Positions 1-8,621 are shown, numbered from the stretch's first letter. The stretch is 64,000 nucleotides of DNA from Eubacteriales bacterium (GCA_029009055.1 JAQXJR010000001.1:62001-126000), one strand, 5' to 3'. The notes: generated by a model from the sequence alone, not told the origin. Program-made: numbers and translations.

Positions 1-279
1 AGGGCAGCCGGCGAATTTAACGTAAGTCCCCAGAAGCTCGGAAAGCCTCTTAGCTACAGGAGCCAGAGTGAACTCGACCTTCGCCTCTCCCTTAGGTCTT
101 CCCATGTGCGACATGATGACGATCTTAGCCCCGTGCTCCTTAAGATATTCTATAGTAGGAAGCGCGGCGCGGATCCTGGTGTCGTCCGTTATGACCCCGT
201 CCTGCATAGGCACGTTGAAATCGCACCTCATTACTACGCGCTTACCCTCGAGTTCTATGTCCCTTACTGTCTTTTTCAT
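1..279 (-). CDS. pgk: Phosphoglycerate kinase, N-terminal part (cut by window edge)
   Basis: Glycolytic enzyme of the cytoplasm that transfers phosphate from 1,3-bisphosphoglycerate to ADP. The 93 visible codons hold the family's N-terminal signature: RCDFNVP near residue 19, then [11 protein letters not shown] and the SHMGRPKG substrate-binding motif near residue 60. The start is the ATG at 279, preceded by a GGAGGG ribosome site about 8 bases upstream. The rest of the gene lies before position 1. It follows gap in the same direction, the usual gap-pgk order, with a 211-base gap holding two hairpins. Confidence 0.96.
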   Translation of the reverse strand, partial: MKKTVRDIELEGKRVVMRCDFNVPMQDGVITDDTRIRAALPTIEYLKEHGAKIVIMSHMGRPKGEAKVEFTLAPVAKRLSELLGTYVKFAGCP

Positions 280-326
280 CCTAAATCCCTCCGAAATCAC
301 ATAATCCCAGAAAAGCCTTTATAAGT

Positions 327-369
327 CGAGCAAAATCGCGGAGCGTCATATGCTCCCGGGCTTTGCTCG
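327..369. repeat. Short palindromic element with CGAGCAAA/TTTGCTCG ends
   Basis: A 43-bp intergenic segment between gap and pgk is bounded by perfect 8-bp inverted arms CGAGCAAA (327-334) and TTTGCTCG (362-369). A smaller hairpin inside pairs GGAGCG with the downstream GCTCC. It looks like one member of a dispersed class built on AGCAAAG/CTTTGCT (compare 16070-16125 and 55690-55750). Function is unknown. Confidence 0.45.
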
Positions 370-388
370 GTCTTCATTTAATAAAACT

Positions 389-428
389 CATGCTCCGTTT
401 AGCCGGCCAGCCGGATCCGCGGAGCATG
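389..428 (-). other. GC-rich stem-loop between gap and pgk
   Basis: Perfect 9-bp arms CATGCTCCG (389-397) and CGGAGCATG (420-428) enclose a second, GC-rich CCGG-type hairpin. On the transcribed (minus) strand the stem is followed by AGTTTTATT, a weak U-tract. It could partly terminate or stabilise the gap transcript before pgk. No separate pgk promoter was recognised with confidence. Confidence 0.4.
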
Positions 429-490
429 TTAAAATTTAAATATTCAATTCGGACCCAACCTCAGGAAAGTTGTCCGAACGTCCGCCATCC

Positions 491-1531
491 TTACTCAGCG
501 TCAGCCTCAGCCTCTTCAGGGTGGTCTACGGAATTCATGACCCTAGCCAGCTCCAGAGTCTTGCAGGAATAACCGAACTCGTTATCGTAGTAAGCGATGA
601 GCTTGAAGAACTTATCGTTCAGCTCTATTCCCTCTCTAGCGTCGAATATAGATGTGCAAGGGTCGCCTACGAAGTCGCCGGAAACTACCTCGTCGTCTAC
701 GTACTCAACTACGCCTGCCAGGTTCGTCTTAGAAGCTTCCTCTACGGCCCTGCAGATATCAGCGTATGAAGCGGAGTTCTTCAGTACCAGGTTAACGTCG
801 ACGATGGAAACGTCAGCCGTAGGAACTCTGTATGAGATACCTGTCATCCTGCCGTTAAGCTCTGGGATAACGAGACCTACAGCCTTAGCTGCTCCTGTAG
901 TCGAAGGGATAACGTTACCGAAAACGCTCCTTCCTGTTCTCCAGTCCTTAAGAGACTTAGCGTCTACTACCTTCTGCTTAGCTGTAGCGGCGTGGATAGT
1001 AGCCATGAGTCCCTGGTCGATGCCGAAAGCGTCGTTAATTACCTTACAAAGAGGAGCCAGGCAGTTCGTCGTGCAGGACGCGTTGGAAACTACCTGCATG
1101 TCGCTCGTGTACTTCTCTGTGTTTACCTTATATACGAATGTCGGTGTGATCTTATCCTTAGCAGGGGCTGTGATGATGACCTTCTTAGCGCCGGCGCGGA
1201 TGTGGTCCATAGCCATCTCTGTAGTCGTGTAAGCGCCTGTAGCCTCTATGATGTACTCAGCTCCGCAGCGGTCCCAAGGGATGTTCTTAGCTTCTCCCTC
1301 TGTGTATACAGGGATCTTCTTACCGTCGATCACGAGTCCCTCGTCGTATCTGCTGACTTCCTTAGGGAATCTGCCGAATGTAGTATCATATTTAAGCATG
1401 TATACCATGTAATCCAGGTCCGCATTTCTCTGGTTGATTCCCATGATCTCGATATCCGGCATGTCTACTGACGCTCTGATAACGACTCTGGCGATTCTTC
1501 CGAAACCACTGATACCAATTTTAACTGACAT
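491..1531 (-). CDS. gap: Type I glyceraldehyde-3-phosphate dehydrogenase
   Basis: Oxidises glyceraldehyde 3-phosphate to 1,3-bisphosphoglycerate with NAD and phosphate; cytoplasmic, glycolysis. At 346 residues it has the Rossmann start KIGISGFGRIARVV, the catalytic-cysteine motif SNASCTTNCLAP near residue 155, and the C-terminal AYYDNEFGYS. The start ATG at 1531 has an AGGAGGAG ribosome site. The protein ends in an unusual acidic tail (HPEEAEADAE), about ten residues beyond the normal family end. It sits directly upstream of pgk, consistent with a glycolytic operon. Confidence 0.97.
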   Translation of the reverse strand: MSVKIGISGFGRIARVVIRASVDMPDIEIMGINQRNADLDYMVYMLKYDTTFGRFPKEVSRYDEGLVIDGKKIPVYTEGEAKNIPWDRCGAEYIIEATGAYTTTEMAMDHIRAGAKKVIITAPAKDKITPTFVYKVNTEKYTSDMQVVSNASCTTNCLAPLCKVINDAFGIDQGLMATIHAATAKQKVVDAKSLKDWRTGRSVFGNVIPSTTGAAKAVGLVIPELNGRMTGISYRVPTADVSIVDVNLVLKNSASYADICRAVEEASKTNLAGVVEYVDDEVVSGDFVGDPCTSIFDAREGIELNDKFFKLIAYYDNEFGYSCKTLELARVMNSVDHPEEAEADAE

Positions 1532-1645
1532 TGCAACTCCTCCTGTCCGTTCAAGCAGACGTTAATCACTTATCTTACCTAGCAAAGAGATACTGCCCGT
1601 GTGTCCGCTCCCGGCCATCCGGTCATACCTCACGCATTATGATTG

Positions 1646-1654
1646 ATTATATCA
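1646..1654 (-). promoter_or_regulatory. Extended -10 promoter for gap
   Basis: On the minus strand this reads TGATATAAT, a perfect TATAAT with the TGn extension, about 115 bases upstream of the gap start. No good -35 was seen 17 bases further up, as expected for an extended -10 promoter. Confidence 0.5.
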
Positions 1655-1746
1655 TAACAGGCGGGTAAAATCCCGGTCTTCCGCTATTTTTATAGCAAAG
1701 CATTTTTCTTTTTTGTCTCTGACCATCCATTTTCTTAACAGACGCA

Positions 1747-1775
1747 AAGACAACTTAAGAAAAGTTTGATATAAT
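1747..1775 (+). promoter_or_regulatory. Promoter for hom (extended -10)
   Basis: TATAAT at 1770-1775 is preceded by TG one base before, and 17 bases upstream lies AAGACA, which shares GACA with the -35 consensus. The resulting leader to hom is about 130 bases. Confidence 0.5.
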
Positions 1776-1875
1776 ATTATAAATTTACAAGAAAATCCCT
1801 GCGGGGTATTTACAGGATCGCTTTGCTGCTGATATGGTAAAGTTTCGTTGTAAATAAATATGTAGAGAAAAAAAA

Positions 1876-1890
1876 CCGGCCCGGCGCCGG
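1876..1890 (+). other. Small GC hairpin in the hom leader
   Basis: CCGGC (1876-1880) can pair with GCCGG (1886-1890) around a five-base loop; A-runs precede it and AAATTTT follows. It lies just ahead of the hom ribosome site and might act as an attenuator or only as a 5' structure. No T-box or SAM riboswitch sequence was recognised in this short leader. Confidence 0.25.
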
Positions 1891-1913
1891 AAATTTTAAT
1901 GAGGGGAGTAAAT

Positions 1914-2882
1914 ATGAAGAAAGTTAAGATTGCCATCCTCGGAATGGGAACTGTCGGAGGCGGAACTTACGACATCCTGACTAAGAACATAGACATAATA
2001 ATGAAGCGCGTAGGCATAGACTACGAGATCAGCGCTATCCTGGAGAGGCGCATGGAAGTCATAGACGCGCACGGAGCTGACCACGCCCTGGTGACTCAGG
2101 ATATAGACAGCATACTGGATGGCGACACGGACATAATCGTTGAGTGCCTGGGCGGAATCGACTTCCCTGTTTCCATAATGAAGAGGGCCCTGGAGAACGG
2201 CATCGGTGTCGTAACACCTAATAAGGCTGCTGTAGCGGCTAATTACGACCTGCTGCGCGAGGCGGCTGAGAAGGGCGGAGCTGAGCTCAGGTTCGAGGCT
2301 GCTGTAGGAGGCGGCATCCCTATCCTCACGACCATCACAGACCAGCTGGCTCAGAATAACTTCACAGAGATCCTGGGCATCCTGAACGGAACGACTAACT
2401 ACATCTTAACTAAGATGACTAAGGAAGGCGAGGATTACGAGACAGCGCTTAAGGAAGCGCAGGCTAAGGGATTCGCGGAGCCGGACCCGACGGCCGATGT
2501 AGAAGGAATAGACACGGCCAATAAGCTTTGCATACTGATGACGCTGGCTATGGACCACTACGTGAACCCACGCACTATCCCTACGACAGGAATAACTGGC
2601 GTTACGCCGGAAGATATAGAAGCCGCTAAAGAGAGAGACTCTGTCATAAAGCTGATAGCTAAGGCTGAAAACGTCGACGGAAACATCACTTATGAAGTAA
2701 AGCCGACAGAGATCCCTATGAGCCACCCTCTCGCGGAAGTTTCCAATGAGTTCAACGCCATATACCTTAATGGAGACGCTGTGGGCGAGCTCATGTTCTA
2801 TGGTAAGGGAGCCGGCGCTCTTCCGACGGGAAGCGCTCTCGTAGCCGATATACTCGCCATCATGAAAGATATAGCTAAATAA
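1914..2882 (+). CDS. hom: Homoserine dehydrogenase, short form without ACT domain
   Basis: Reduces aspartate semialdehyde to homoserine with NAD(P)H on the path to threonine and methionine. The N-terminal Rossmann motif GMGTVGGGTYDIL is clear, followed by ECLGG, TPNKAAVA, the catalytic-domain stretch GILNGTTNYILTKM, and GAGALPTGSALVADI at the end. At 323 residues it stops where the regulatory ACT domain of the usual ~430-residue enzyme would begin, so feedback inhibition by threonine through that domain is unlikely (inference). The start at 1914 is chosen over an in-frame ATG at 1899 because AGGGGAG lies between them at correct spacing. thrC is about 20 kb away. Confidence 0.95.
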   Translation: MKKVKIAILGMGTVGGGTYDILTKNIDIIMKRVGIDYEISAILERRMEVIDAHGADHALVTQDIDSILDGDTDIIVECLGGIDFPVSIMKRALENGIGVVTPNKAAVAANYDLLREAAEKGGAELRFEAAVGGGIPILTTITDQLAQNNFTEILGILNGTTNYILTKMTKEGEDYETALKEAQAKGFAEPDPTADVEGIDTANKLCILMTLAMDHYVNPRTIPTTGITGVTPEDIEAAKERDSVIKLIAKAENVDGNITYEVKPTEIPMSHPLAEVSNEFNAIYLNGDAVGELMFYGKGAGALPTGSALVADILAIMKDIAK

Positions 2883-2905
2883 TTTAATTATTACAGGAGG
2901 AATTG

Positions 2906-3448
2906 ATGAGCCTTTACGACGATTGGCAGCATCTGATAAACGATCAGACTCAGGATACAGTAGAAGCGTTCTGGAATGAGTATTCCCACGCTGAGATGAA
3001 GCTTTACGCTTACCTGCTCTCACATAAGGGAGAGAAGATGGAAGGTAAGATCGGAGACCTTTGTAAGGAATTCGATGTTAGACCGGCCATATTCGAGGGC
3101 TTCCTCGACGGCATCCAGGAAAGCGTTAAGGAAGACGCTAAGCTCGGAGACATTAAGGGCTTCGATGAAGACACGGAAGTCTCCATAGACCCGGATCTCG
3201 AGAAGCTTTACCTTAACATGCTGAAGGCGGACGCTAAGCACCTGTACAGCCTTAAGGAGTGGGAAGGCGCTCTCGACGAGGAGAAGAGAGCTGAGATCAC
3301 TAAGGAGTATAAGAAGTCTAAGATCTACCACGCTCCTAAGAAGATCGGAAGAAACGACCCTTGCTGGTGCGGAAGCGGTAAGAAGTATAAGAACTGCCAC
3401 ATGAAGCAGGATCAGGAAGAAGCCAGGAAGGCTCAGGAGAACGCGTAA
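2906..3448 (+). CDS. SEC-C motif zinc-binding protein of unknown role
   Basis: The 180-residue protein ends with a SEC-C zinc motif, GRNDPCWCGSGKKYKNCH (CxC...CH), like the tail of SecA and YecA. The first ~140 residues are acidic and helix-rich, without a family I can name. The ATG at 2906 follows AGGAGG by five bases; a TTG one codon earlier is less likely. The gene begins 23 bases after hom and probably shares its transcript, ending at the terminator at 3538-3578. SEC-C domains bind zinc and often mediate protein contact; the partner here is not known. Confidence 0.8.
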   Translation: MSLYDDWQHLINDQTQDTVEAFWNEYSHAEMKLYAYLLSHKGEKMEGKIGDLCKEFDVRPAIFEGFLDGIQESVKEDAKLGDIKGFDEDTEVSIDPDLEKLYLNMLKADAKHLYSLKEWEGALDEEKRAEITKEYKKSKIYHAPKKIGRNDPCWCGSGKKYKNCHMKQDQEEARKAQENA

Positions 3449-3537
3449 GCCGGGACGGATAAGGCGCCGGAATGGCTTTGCTGGGTTAATCGGCGAAGAT
3501 GAATCGCGTTCATAGACTAATTTATTATGAAACGAAA

Positions 3538-3578
3538 TATACCCATCGACCGAAATAAGGCCGGTGGGTATACTTTTT
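3538..3578 (+). terminator. Rho-independent terminator after the hom operon
   Basis: TATACCCA pairs with TGGGTATA, extended by CG and CC/GG pairs around a short loop, and is followed by CTTTTT. It lies 90 bases after the SEC-C gene. Confidence 0.8.
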
Positions 3579-3632
3579 GCGCACTTTATAAAAAATGTCT
3601 AAATCAGCCTATAAAAAAAACTTCATTTGAAG

Positions 3633-3638
3633 TATAAT
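3633..3638 (+). promoter_or_regulatory. -10 box for the radical SAM gene
   Basis: A perfect TATAAT lies about 85 bases upstream of the chosen start. The matching -35 is poor. This box is itself inside the longer in-frame extension that starts at 3627, which argues that the extension is not translated. Confidence 0.4.
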
Positions 3639-3722
3639 GTTAACGTATGCGTGGTAAATCACAACCATGTAATATTTTTGTTTGGTTATTTAAAGTTACT
3701 ATTGGAAAAAGAAGACAGAGAC

Positions 3723-4616
3723 ATGAACAATCCATATAAGACACGTGAAGGCGGCGCTACTGTAACGATTTTCGCGCCATACGACTGCGGCAACCACTGC
3801 CCGTTCTGCATAAATAAAGGGGAGTACGCTGACTGCACAGGCTTCAGTAAGGATAAGATCATAGAATCCATTAAGATCATGGACGAGATCACTCCTAACT
3901 GCGATTTCGTATTCACAGGCGGTGAGCCTTTCGCTAACAGAGAAGCTCTTCAGGAGATGCTCGACCACATCCCTACTACACACAGGGTATTCATCAACAC
4001 TACGCTGCCGCTCTTCGACGGACAGACAGAGCACGACCTTATCGCCTTCAGCGAGAAGAACCAGGGTAAGATCACATGCATAAACTGCTCCCGCCACCTG
4101 CAGCACTACGTAGAGGAGTCACCAGACGAACTCCTGGCAGCCCTGGCCGTTCCTGTAAGAGTTAACTGCGTTCTTTACCAGCAGTACCCGGCTGAGAAGC
4201 TTCCTGAGTACCTGGAGCGTTGGACGAAGTATAATATCCCTGTCCAGTTCCGTTACGACTACACAGCCACGACTCCTGACAATCTGTACGACCAGGAGAA
4301 TGACCCTATCCTCCACGACCTGAAGAAGATTTCTACTTACGAGGGCCTGGACGGATGCAGGATGCGCTGCGGCTTCCACTTCGACTATAAGGGGCTGGAG
4401 CTGACATACCATAAGACCCTTCCGTACTCCACGATCGTCGAGAAGGACGAGCAGGACGGTAAGACATACGATATCCTCTACGATATCATCATAAAGCAGA
4501 ACGGCGAGATCAGATCCGACTGGGACGAGACTAAGCTGGACGTGGACGCTTACAGACATGTAGTGTTCGAGCCTAACGATCAGAAGGTCCTGGAGGGTCA
4601 CGTAGAGATCCGCTAG
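3723..4616 (+). CDS. Radical SAM protein, substrate unknown
   Basis: The N-terminal motif CGNHCPFC (CxxxCxxC, about residue 20) would ligate the 4Fe-4S cluster that cleaves S-adenosylmethionine, and FTGGEPF near residue 65 is the SAM-binding GGE motif. The 297-residue length fits a single TIM-barrel domain; no obvious SPASM cluster domain follows, although cysteines occur near residues 118, 153 and 214-219. The start at 3723 is preferred because a promoter -10 box lies in the upstream in-frame extension; the ribosome site is weak (GAAGA). The gene stands alone between two terminators, so context gives no pathway. Anaerobic ribonucleotide reductase or pyruvate-formate-lyase activation are possible but unsupported. 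Confidence 0.8.
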   Translation: MNNPYKTREGGATVTIFAPYDCGNHCPFCINKGEYADCTGFSKDKIIESIKIMDEITPNCDFVFTGGEPFANREALQEMLDHIPTTHRVFINTTLPLFDGQTEHDLIAFSEKNQGKITCINCSRHLQHYVEESPDELLAALAVPVRVNCVLYQQYPAEKLPEYLERWTKYNIPVQFRYDYTATTPDNLYDQENDPILHDLKKISTYEGLDGCRMRCGFHFDYKGLELTYHKTLPYSTIVEKDEQDGKTYDILYDIIIKQNGEIRSDWDETKLDVDAYRHVVFEPNDQKVLEGHVEIR

Positions 4617-4663
4617 TTCGAGCGGGGCGCTTTCGGGCGTCAGTAAATATAGTTAATATCAGG

Positions 4664-4707
4664 CGGACCGTATCTATATGTTTAGGCATGATATGGTCCG
4701 TTTGTTT
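4664..4707 (+). terminator. Terminator after the radical SAM gene
   Basis: CGGACC (4664-4669) pairs with GGTCCG (4695-4700), with an inner TATC/GATA extension, followed by TTTGTTT. Confidence 0.65.
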
Positions 4708-4818
4708 ATACAGGAGCAAAGCGATCCGCTGCTGATCCGCTCTGCGGACCCACCCTCCGGGCCGGCCCCGAGCGCGTCAGAATGGATTTGCCAGAAAGAC
4801 CGAAAGGAATTTTCCCTT

Positions 4819-5466
4819 ATGGCTGGATATGACACACTGCTGTTCGACTTCGACGGGACCATCGCTGATTCCAGCGAGGCGGTAATCATGTCGTGGCAGT
4901 ACACTCTTAAGAAATACACGGGTAAGGAAGGCGACACAGATATGCTGCTTTCTACTTACGGCGAGCAGTTAGACACTACCATGGCGAGGCTGCTTCCCGA
5001 TGTTCCTCTAGACGAGGCTCTTAAGACATACCGGGATTTCCAGGAGAGCGAAGCCAGGAGGGAGATAAAACTCTACCCGGGCGTGTACGAGGCGCTTACC
5101 GCCTGCCGGGATAAAGGTTATAAGCTGGGAATCGTGACATCCCGCCATCGGGTGACTACCATGGCGATAGCGGACCAGCTTAAGATAACCGATATTTTCG
5201 AAACTATAGTTACAGCTGATGATACTAATGAGCATAAGCCGGATCCCGCGCCTGTGCTGGAAGCGCTGAGGCGGCTGGAATCTGAGCCGTCAGAGGCTCG
5301 GATGGTCGGAGATGCTGTCTACGACCTGGAATGCTCTCATAACGCCGGCGTGAAGTTCGCTCTCGTCGGCTGGTCTGTCGCGCTTAAGGCAGGCATAGGC
5401 TTCAGTGACGAGAAGCCTGACCTGATCGTAGAAAACGCGGCTGACCTATCCAACATGGATTTCTAA
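4819..5466 (+). CDS. HAD-family hydrolase (phosphoglycolate phosphatase/PpaX type)
   Basis: A 215-residue haloacid dehalogenase-like phosphatase. Motif I is FDFDGTIADS near residue 9 (the two aspartates are nucleophile and acid/base), motif II is the TSR segment, motif III the K of NEHKPDPAP, and motif IV MVGDAVYDLE. The cap sits between motifs I and II, as in subfamily IA. An in-frame extension to 4678 runs through the preceding terminator and a GC-rich intergenic repeat, so the ATG at 4819 with AAAGGA upstream is chosen. Substrate cannot be told from sequence. DUF2284 follows 27 bases later. Confidence 0.88.
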   Translation: MAGYDTLLFDFDGTIADSSEAVIMSWQYTLKKYTGKEGDTDMLLSTYGEQLDTTMARLLPDVPLDEALKTYRDFQESEARREIKLYPGVYEALTACRDKGYKLGIVTSRHRVTTMAIADQLKITDIFETIVTADDTNEHKPDPAPVLEALRRLESEPSEARMVGDAVYDLECSHNAGVKFALVGWSVALKAGIGFSDEKPDLIVENAADLSNMDF

Positions 5467-5493
5467 CAGATTATTGACCGGAAAAGAAAAAGA

Positions 5494-6093
5494 ATGAGAT
5501 ACGTTTCATATGTAAAGCCTGTTCCAACTAAGGCTTATGTGGAGAAGTACGTCGACCCGGACTTCTTCCTCACGAAATGCCAAGCCTGCAGCGGCTTCGG
5601 CACCAGCTGGGCCTGCCCGCCTTTCGACGCGGACCCTATGGATTACTGGAATAAATTTAAGATTTTCATAATAGTCTGCCAAAAGCTCATATTCGATGAG
5701 GCAGATAAAGAAGCTTACAGGAACTCCCCTGTCGACGTGGAATCCCACGTTAAGAAGGGAGAAGTGGCGCGCGACGGCATCTTCAATATCAATCTGGTTC
5801 TCGATCAGCACACCCAGGCTCTTAATAAAGAGCTTTACAGGATGGAAGAACTGTTCCCGGGAGGGGAAGCTCTGATATCAGGTCAGTGCGATGTCTGCGG
5901 TAAATCCAACTGCAGCCGTCTGCGCGGAATCCCTTGCCTCTTCCCTGATAAGAAGCGGCATTCTCTGGAATCTATAGGCGGGAATTGCGTAGATACTATA
6001 ACCGATTTCTTCGGCTTCGACATGAAGTGGGTCGAGGATGGAGAGCTTCCTGACTATTTCGTCCAGATCGGCGGCCTGCTGCTGCCGGAATGA
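5494..6093 (+). CDS. DUF2284 cysteine-rich metal-binding protein
   Basis: The 199-residue protein matches the DUF2284 pattern: CxxC-SGFGTSWACPPF near residues 28-42, a central CGKSNC, and a late GGNCVDT. The spaced cysteines suggest an iron-sulfur or zinc site (inference from family descriptions as predicted metal-binding). No enzyme activity is known to me. It follows the HAD gene by 27 bases and ends at a strong bidirectional terminator. Confidence 0.85.
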   Translation: MRYVSYVKPVPTKAYVEKYVDPDFFLTKCQACSGFGTSWACPPFDADPMDYWNKFKIFIIVCQKLIFDEADKEAYRNSPVDVESHVKKGEVARDGIFNINLVLDQHTQALNKELYRMEELFPGGEALISGQCDVCGKSNCSRLRGIPCLFPDKKRHSLESIGGNCVDTITDFFGFDMKWVEDGELPDYFVQIGGLLLPE

Positions 6094-6110
6094 TATATGG
6101 CTATACGAAC

Positions 6111-6135
6111 AAAAGCAGGGGCGACCCTGCTTTTT
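6111..6135. terminator. Bidirectional terminator
   Basis: AAAAGCAGGG-GCGA-CCCTGCTTTTT is a perfect hairpin with a GNRA tetraloop and A/T tracts on both sides. It lies between the convergent DUF2284 and EamA genes. Confidence 0.9.
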
Positions 6136-6216
6136 CTATGCGCGAAATCTCCGCTTATTATTGACTATTCACGGATTCATTTTTATATGAACTTGATATG
6201 GAGTCCTCTCCTGACT

Positions 6217-7137
6217 TTATTTTTTATCAAGTGCAGAGTCTTCCCCTTCCTTTAACTTCGTCGACAGGAACACTGTAGCCATGATGCAGAAGAAACCGGC
6301 AGCGTCCGCCCATCCGAATTTCGTATGCAGGAATATCAGCGATAAGACCGCCGCTGATGCCGGTTCCAGGCAGCCTATGAGTGTGACTTCAGAAGCCGGT
6401 ATATATTTAGCCCCCTCCAGAAACACTGAGAAAGCGACTGCCGTACCGATCGTGATCACGAACAGCAGAGTTATATAGGCTTTAGCGTCTAGCCCTGATG
6501 GAATGTTCCATACCTTAGAAACCGCGCCCGCGGCTAATCCGCCTAAGACCATGCCCCAGCCGGTCACGGCCATGCTCCCGTATTTTCGAATTATAGGCTT
6601 AGATAGAAGTATGTAGGACACGGCTCCTACGGCTGATAAAAGTCCCATGGTAAGTCCCATGCCGGTCAGTTTCATCGTTCCCGGATGCCCTCCGGTCGCC
6701 ATGAGATATGTGCCGAGAACAGCCAACCCCACAGCTATCGCCTGTCTAATAGAGATCCTCGTCCTATCCCAAATCGACGTTATGACAGCCATGATAACGA
6801 CGCTCAAGCTCTGCAGCACTGTCGCCGCGGCGGCATTAGAATAGCTGATGGCGCTCATATACGAAAATTGGCATAGCAGCAGGCCCAGAAAAGCGAAAGC
6901 CAGAAGCCACGCGAAGTCGCGTATGTTCCTAAACGCGCCCACAGCCTGCTTTCTGTCGCTGACCACCGCCGCTATGACTAGGAGAGCTCCGCCAAATATC
7001 ATACGGACGGCTGTCAACCAACTAGCACCCACTCCGTATCCCGAAAACAGGGATTGGCTGAAAACGCCGGAAGCTCCCCAGCATGTAGCTCCCAAGGCCG
7101 TAAGCAATATTCCCTTAACACGGTCATTCTTCGCCAT
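6217..7137 (-). CDS. EamA-family (DMT superfamily) membrane transporter
   Basis: A 306-residue protein with about ten hydrophobic helices arranged as two EamA repeats, the second beginning near LTGMGLTMGLLSAVGAV. The N-terminal ATCWGASGVFSQ and the late YIPASEVTLIGCLEPASAA resemble RhaT/YdcZ-like metabolite exporters. Such proteins move amino acids or other small metabolites across the cytoplasmic membrane; the substrate is not predictable. The start lies one base past the nth stop codon with no strong ribosome site of its own, so translation is probably coupled to nth. Confidence 0.88.
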   Translation of the reverse strand: MAKNDRVKGILLTALGATCWGASGVFSQSLFSGYGVGASWLTAVRMIFGGALLVIAAVVSDRKQAVGAFRNIRDFAWLLAFAFLGLLLCQFSYMSAISYSNAAAATVLQSLSVVIMAVITSIWDRTRISIRQAIAVGLAVLGTYLMATGGHPGTMKLTGMGLTMGLLSAVGAVSYILLSKPIIRKYGSMAVTGWGMVLGGLAAGAVSKVWNIPSGLDAKAYITLLFVITIGTAVAFSVFLEGAKYIPASEVTLIGCLEPASAAVLSLIFLHTKFGWADAAGFFCIMATVFLSTKLKEGEDSALDKK

Positions 7138-7138
7138 A

Positions 7139-7768
7139 TCAGTCTAACCCATTCCTCTCGCAAAGTTCTCTAACGCAGCAGTTCGCACAATCCGGCTTTC
7201 TCGCAGAGCAGCAGTTCCTACCGTGGAAGATCAGCAAATGGTGCGCCTCCGTCCAACGATTCTCCGGCAGCGTCTCCATAAGCGCCTTCTCCGTCTTAAG
7301 CACGTCCTTCTCGTGAGCCAGGCCTATCCTGTTCGACACTCGGAAAACATGGGTATCCACCGCTATATGCTGCTCTCCGAAAGCTTCGGCCAAAACGACG
7401 TTAGCCGTTTTTCTACCTACCCCGGAAAGTTCTGTCAGTTTATTGAAATCCTGTGGCACTTTTCCATCATACTTCTCGGCCAGCGAAGCTGAAAGCGCGA
7501 CTATGTTCTTCGCTTTCTGATGATACATACCTATCCGCTTTATATACTGCTCCACATCCTTAGGGTCGGCCGCCCCCAGAGCCTTAGCGTCCGGGTACTT
7601 AGCGAACAGAGCCGGGGTCACTTTATTTACGCTCTTATCTGTCGTCTGCGCAGAGAGGACAGTCGCTACCAGGAGCTCGAACGGATTTCTATGTTCCAGG
7701 GCGCACCCTGCCTCAGGATACTCGATCGCCAGTCTGTCCAGTATCTCCCTAACAATTTCATCTTTCAT
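7139..7768 (-). CDS. nth: Endonuclease III (DNA glycosylase/AP lyase)
   Basis: Base-excision repair enzyme that removes oxidised pyrimidines and cuts at abasic sites. The 209 residues include the helix-hairpin-helix LSGVGRKTANVV with its catalytic lysine, the catalytic aspartate in VDTHVFRV, and a C-terminal 4Fe-4S ligand set with the exact C-x6-C-x2-C-x5-C spacing. The ATG at 7768 follows GAGGGAAG; an ATG-less extension seven codons upstream is rejected. Forms an operon with the downstream EamA transporter. Confidence 0.96.
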   Translation of the reverse strand: MKDEIVREILDRLAIEYPEAGCALEHRNPFELLVATVLSAQTTDKSVNKVTPALFAKYPDAKALGAADPKDVEQYIKRIGMYHQKAKNIVALSASLAEKYDGKVPQDFNKLTELSGVGRKTANVVLAEAFGEQHIAVDTHVFRVSNRIGLAHEKDVLKTEKALMETLPENRWTEAHHLLIFHGRNCCSARKPDCANCCVRELCERNGLD

Positions 7769-7918
7769 ACTCTTCCCTCTTACGATCAACTCAATAATAT
7801 ATAGAATTTACCATATATCCCGCTGAATTTCTATTATACAGCCTAAATCTACCGCCAAGCCTTGTCCGAACCCTGAAAATAAATTAAAATTAAATCATCA
7901 CATTTCGAAGGGATCATC

Positions 7919-8572
7919 ATGGCTAGCAAGAAAGATAAGAAGAAAGATATAAGGGTCTCTGACCGCATCACAGATAGTCTGACGGAGAAGATCATTTCCG
8001 GGCGGATAGTGGACGGCAGCAGGCTCACAGAAACAGACATCTGCTCTGATTACAACATTTCCAGGACGCCTGCCCGGGAGGCTCTCACTAAGCTCGAGCA
8101 AATCGGTCTGGTCGAGATGATTCCTAATAAAGGCGCTGTAGTAACTAAGCCTAGCAAAGGCGACCTAGCTGACATGGATGAACTGTTCAACCAAGCGCAG
8201 GTCAGCGCCGCCGGCTACGCCGCCGAGAGGATCACTAAAGAAGAATCTAAGAAGCTAGAAGAGATATACGGTTTCATGAAATTTTACACCATGAAGGACG
8301 ATATCCCTAAGATGATAACGTTCAACTCCCAGTTCCATACTCTCATATTCTCACTTACCCATGATAAGATGCTGGAGAAACTGCTGAAAGTCTACCAGAA
8401 GATACTCAGCCTGACGACGCCTGTTAATTACTACGCCCCTAACTACCTGAAAGACGTGCTTTACGAGCATCGAGCAGTCTATGAGGCCATACAAGCTCAC
8501 GACCCTGACAGGGCCCGCAATGCCATGAGCCGCCACCTGGAGTCTTCTAAAAAGAGACGGCTGAACGGTTAG
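7919..8572 (+). CDS. GntR-family transcriptional regulator (FCD domain)
   Basis: The 217-residue protein has a winged-helix GntR domain in the first ~75 residues (SDRITDSLTEKIISGRIVDGS, then TPAREALTKLEQIGLVE) and a helical FCD ligand-binding domain after it (FNSQFHTLIFSLTHD, HRAVYEAIQAHD, ending in SRHLESS). FCD regulators usually sense small carboxylic acids. It is lysine-rich at the N terminus. The gene is alone between divergent nth and convergent clpB, so its target is not indicated; self-regulation is typical. Confidence 0.9.
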   Translation: MASKKDKKKDIRVSDRITDSLTEKIISGRIVDGSRLTETDICSDYNISRTPAREALTKLEQIGLVEMIPNKGAVVTKPSKGDLADMDELFNQAQVSAAGYAAERITKEESKKLEEIYGFMKFYTMKDDIPKMITFNSQFHTLIFSLTHDKMLEKLLKVYQKILSLTTPVNYYAPNYLKDVLYEHRAVYEAIQAHDPDRARNAMSRHLESSKKRRLNG

Positions 8573-8621
8573 GAAAACACGCCCGCTGCGCGAAAATATC
8601 CAAAAATATAAATTAAGTAAC

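Noticed and set aside
3627..3722. Longer N terminus for the radical SAM protein
   Set aside because: The extension contains the probable -10 box and lacks a ribosome site, and the conserved sequence begins after 3723.
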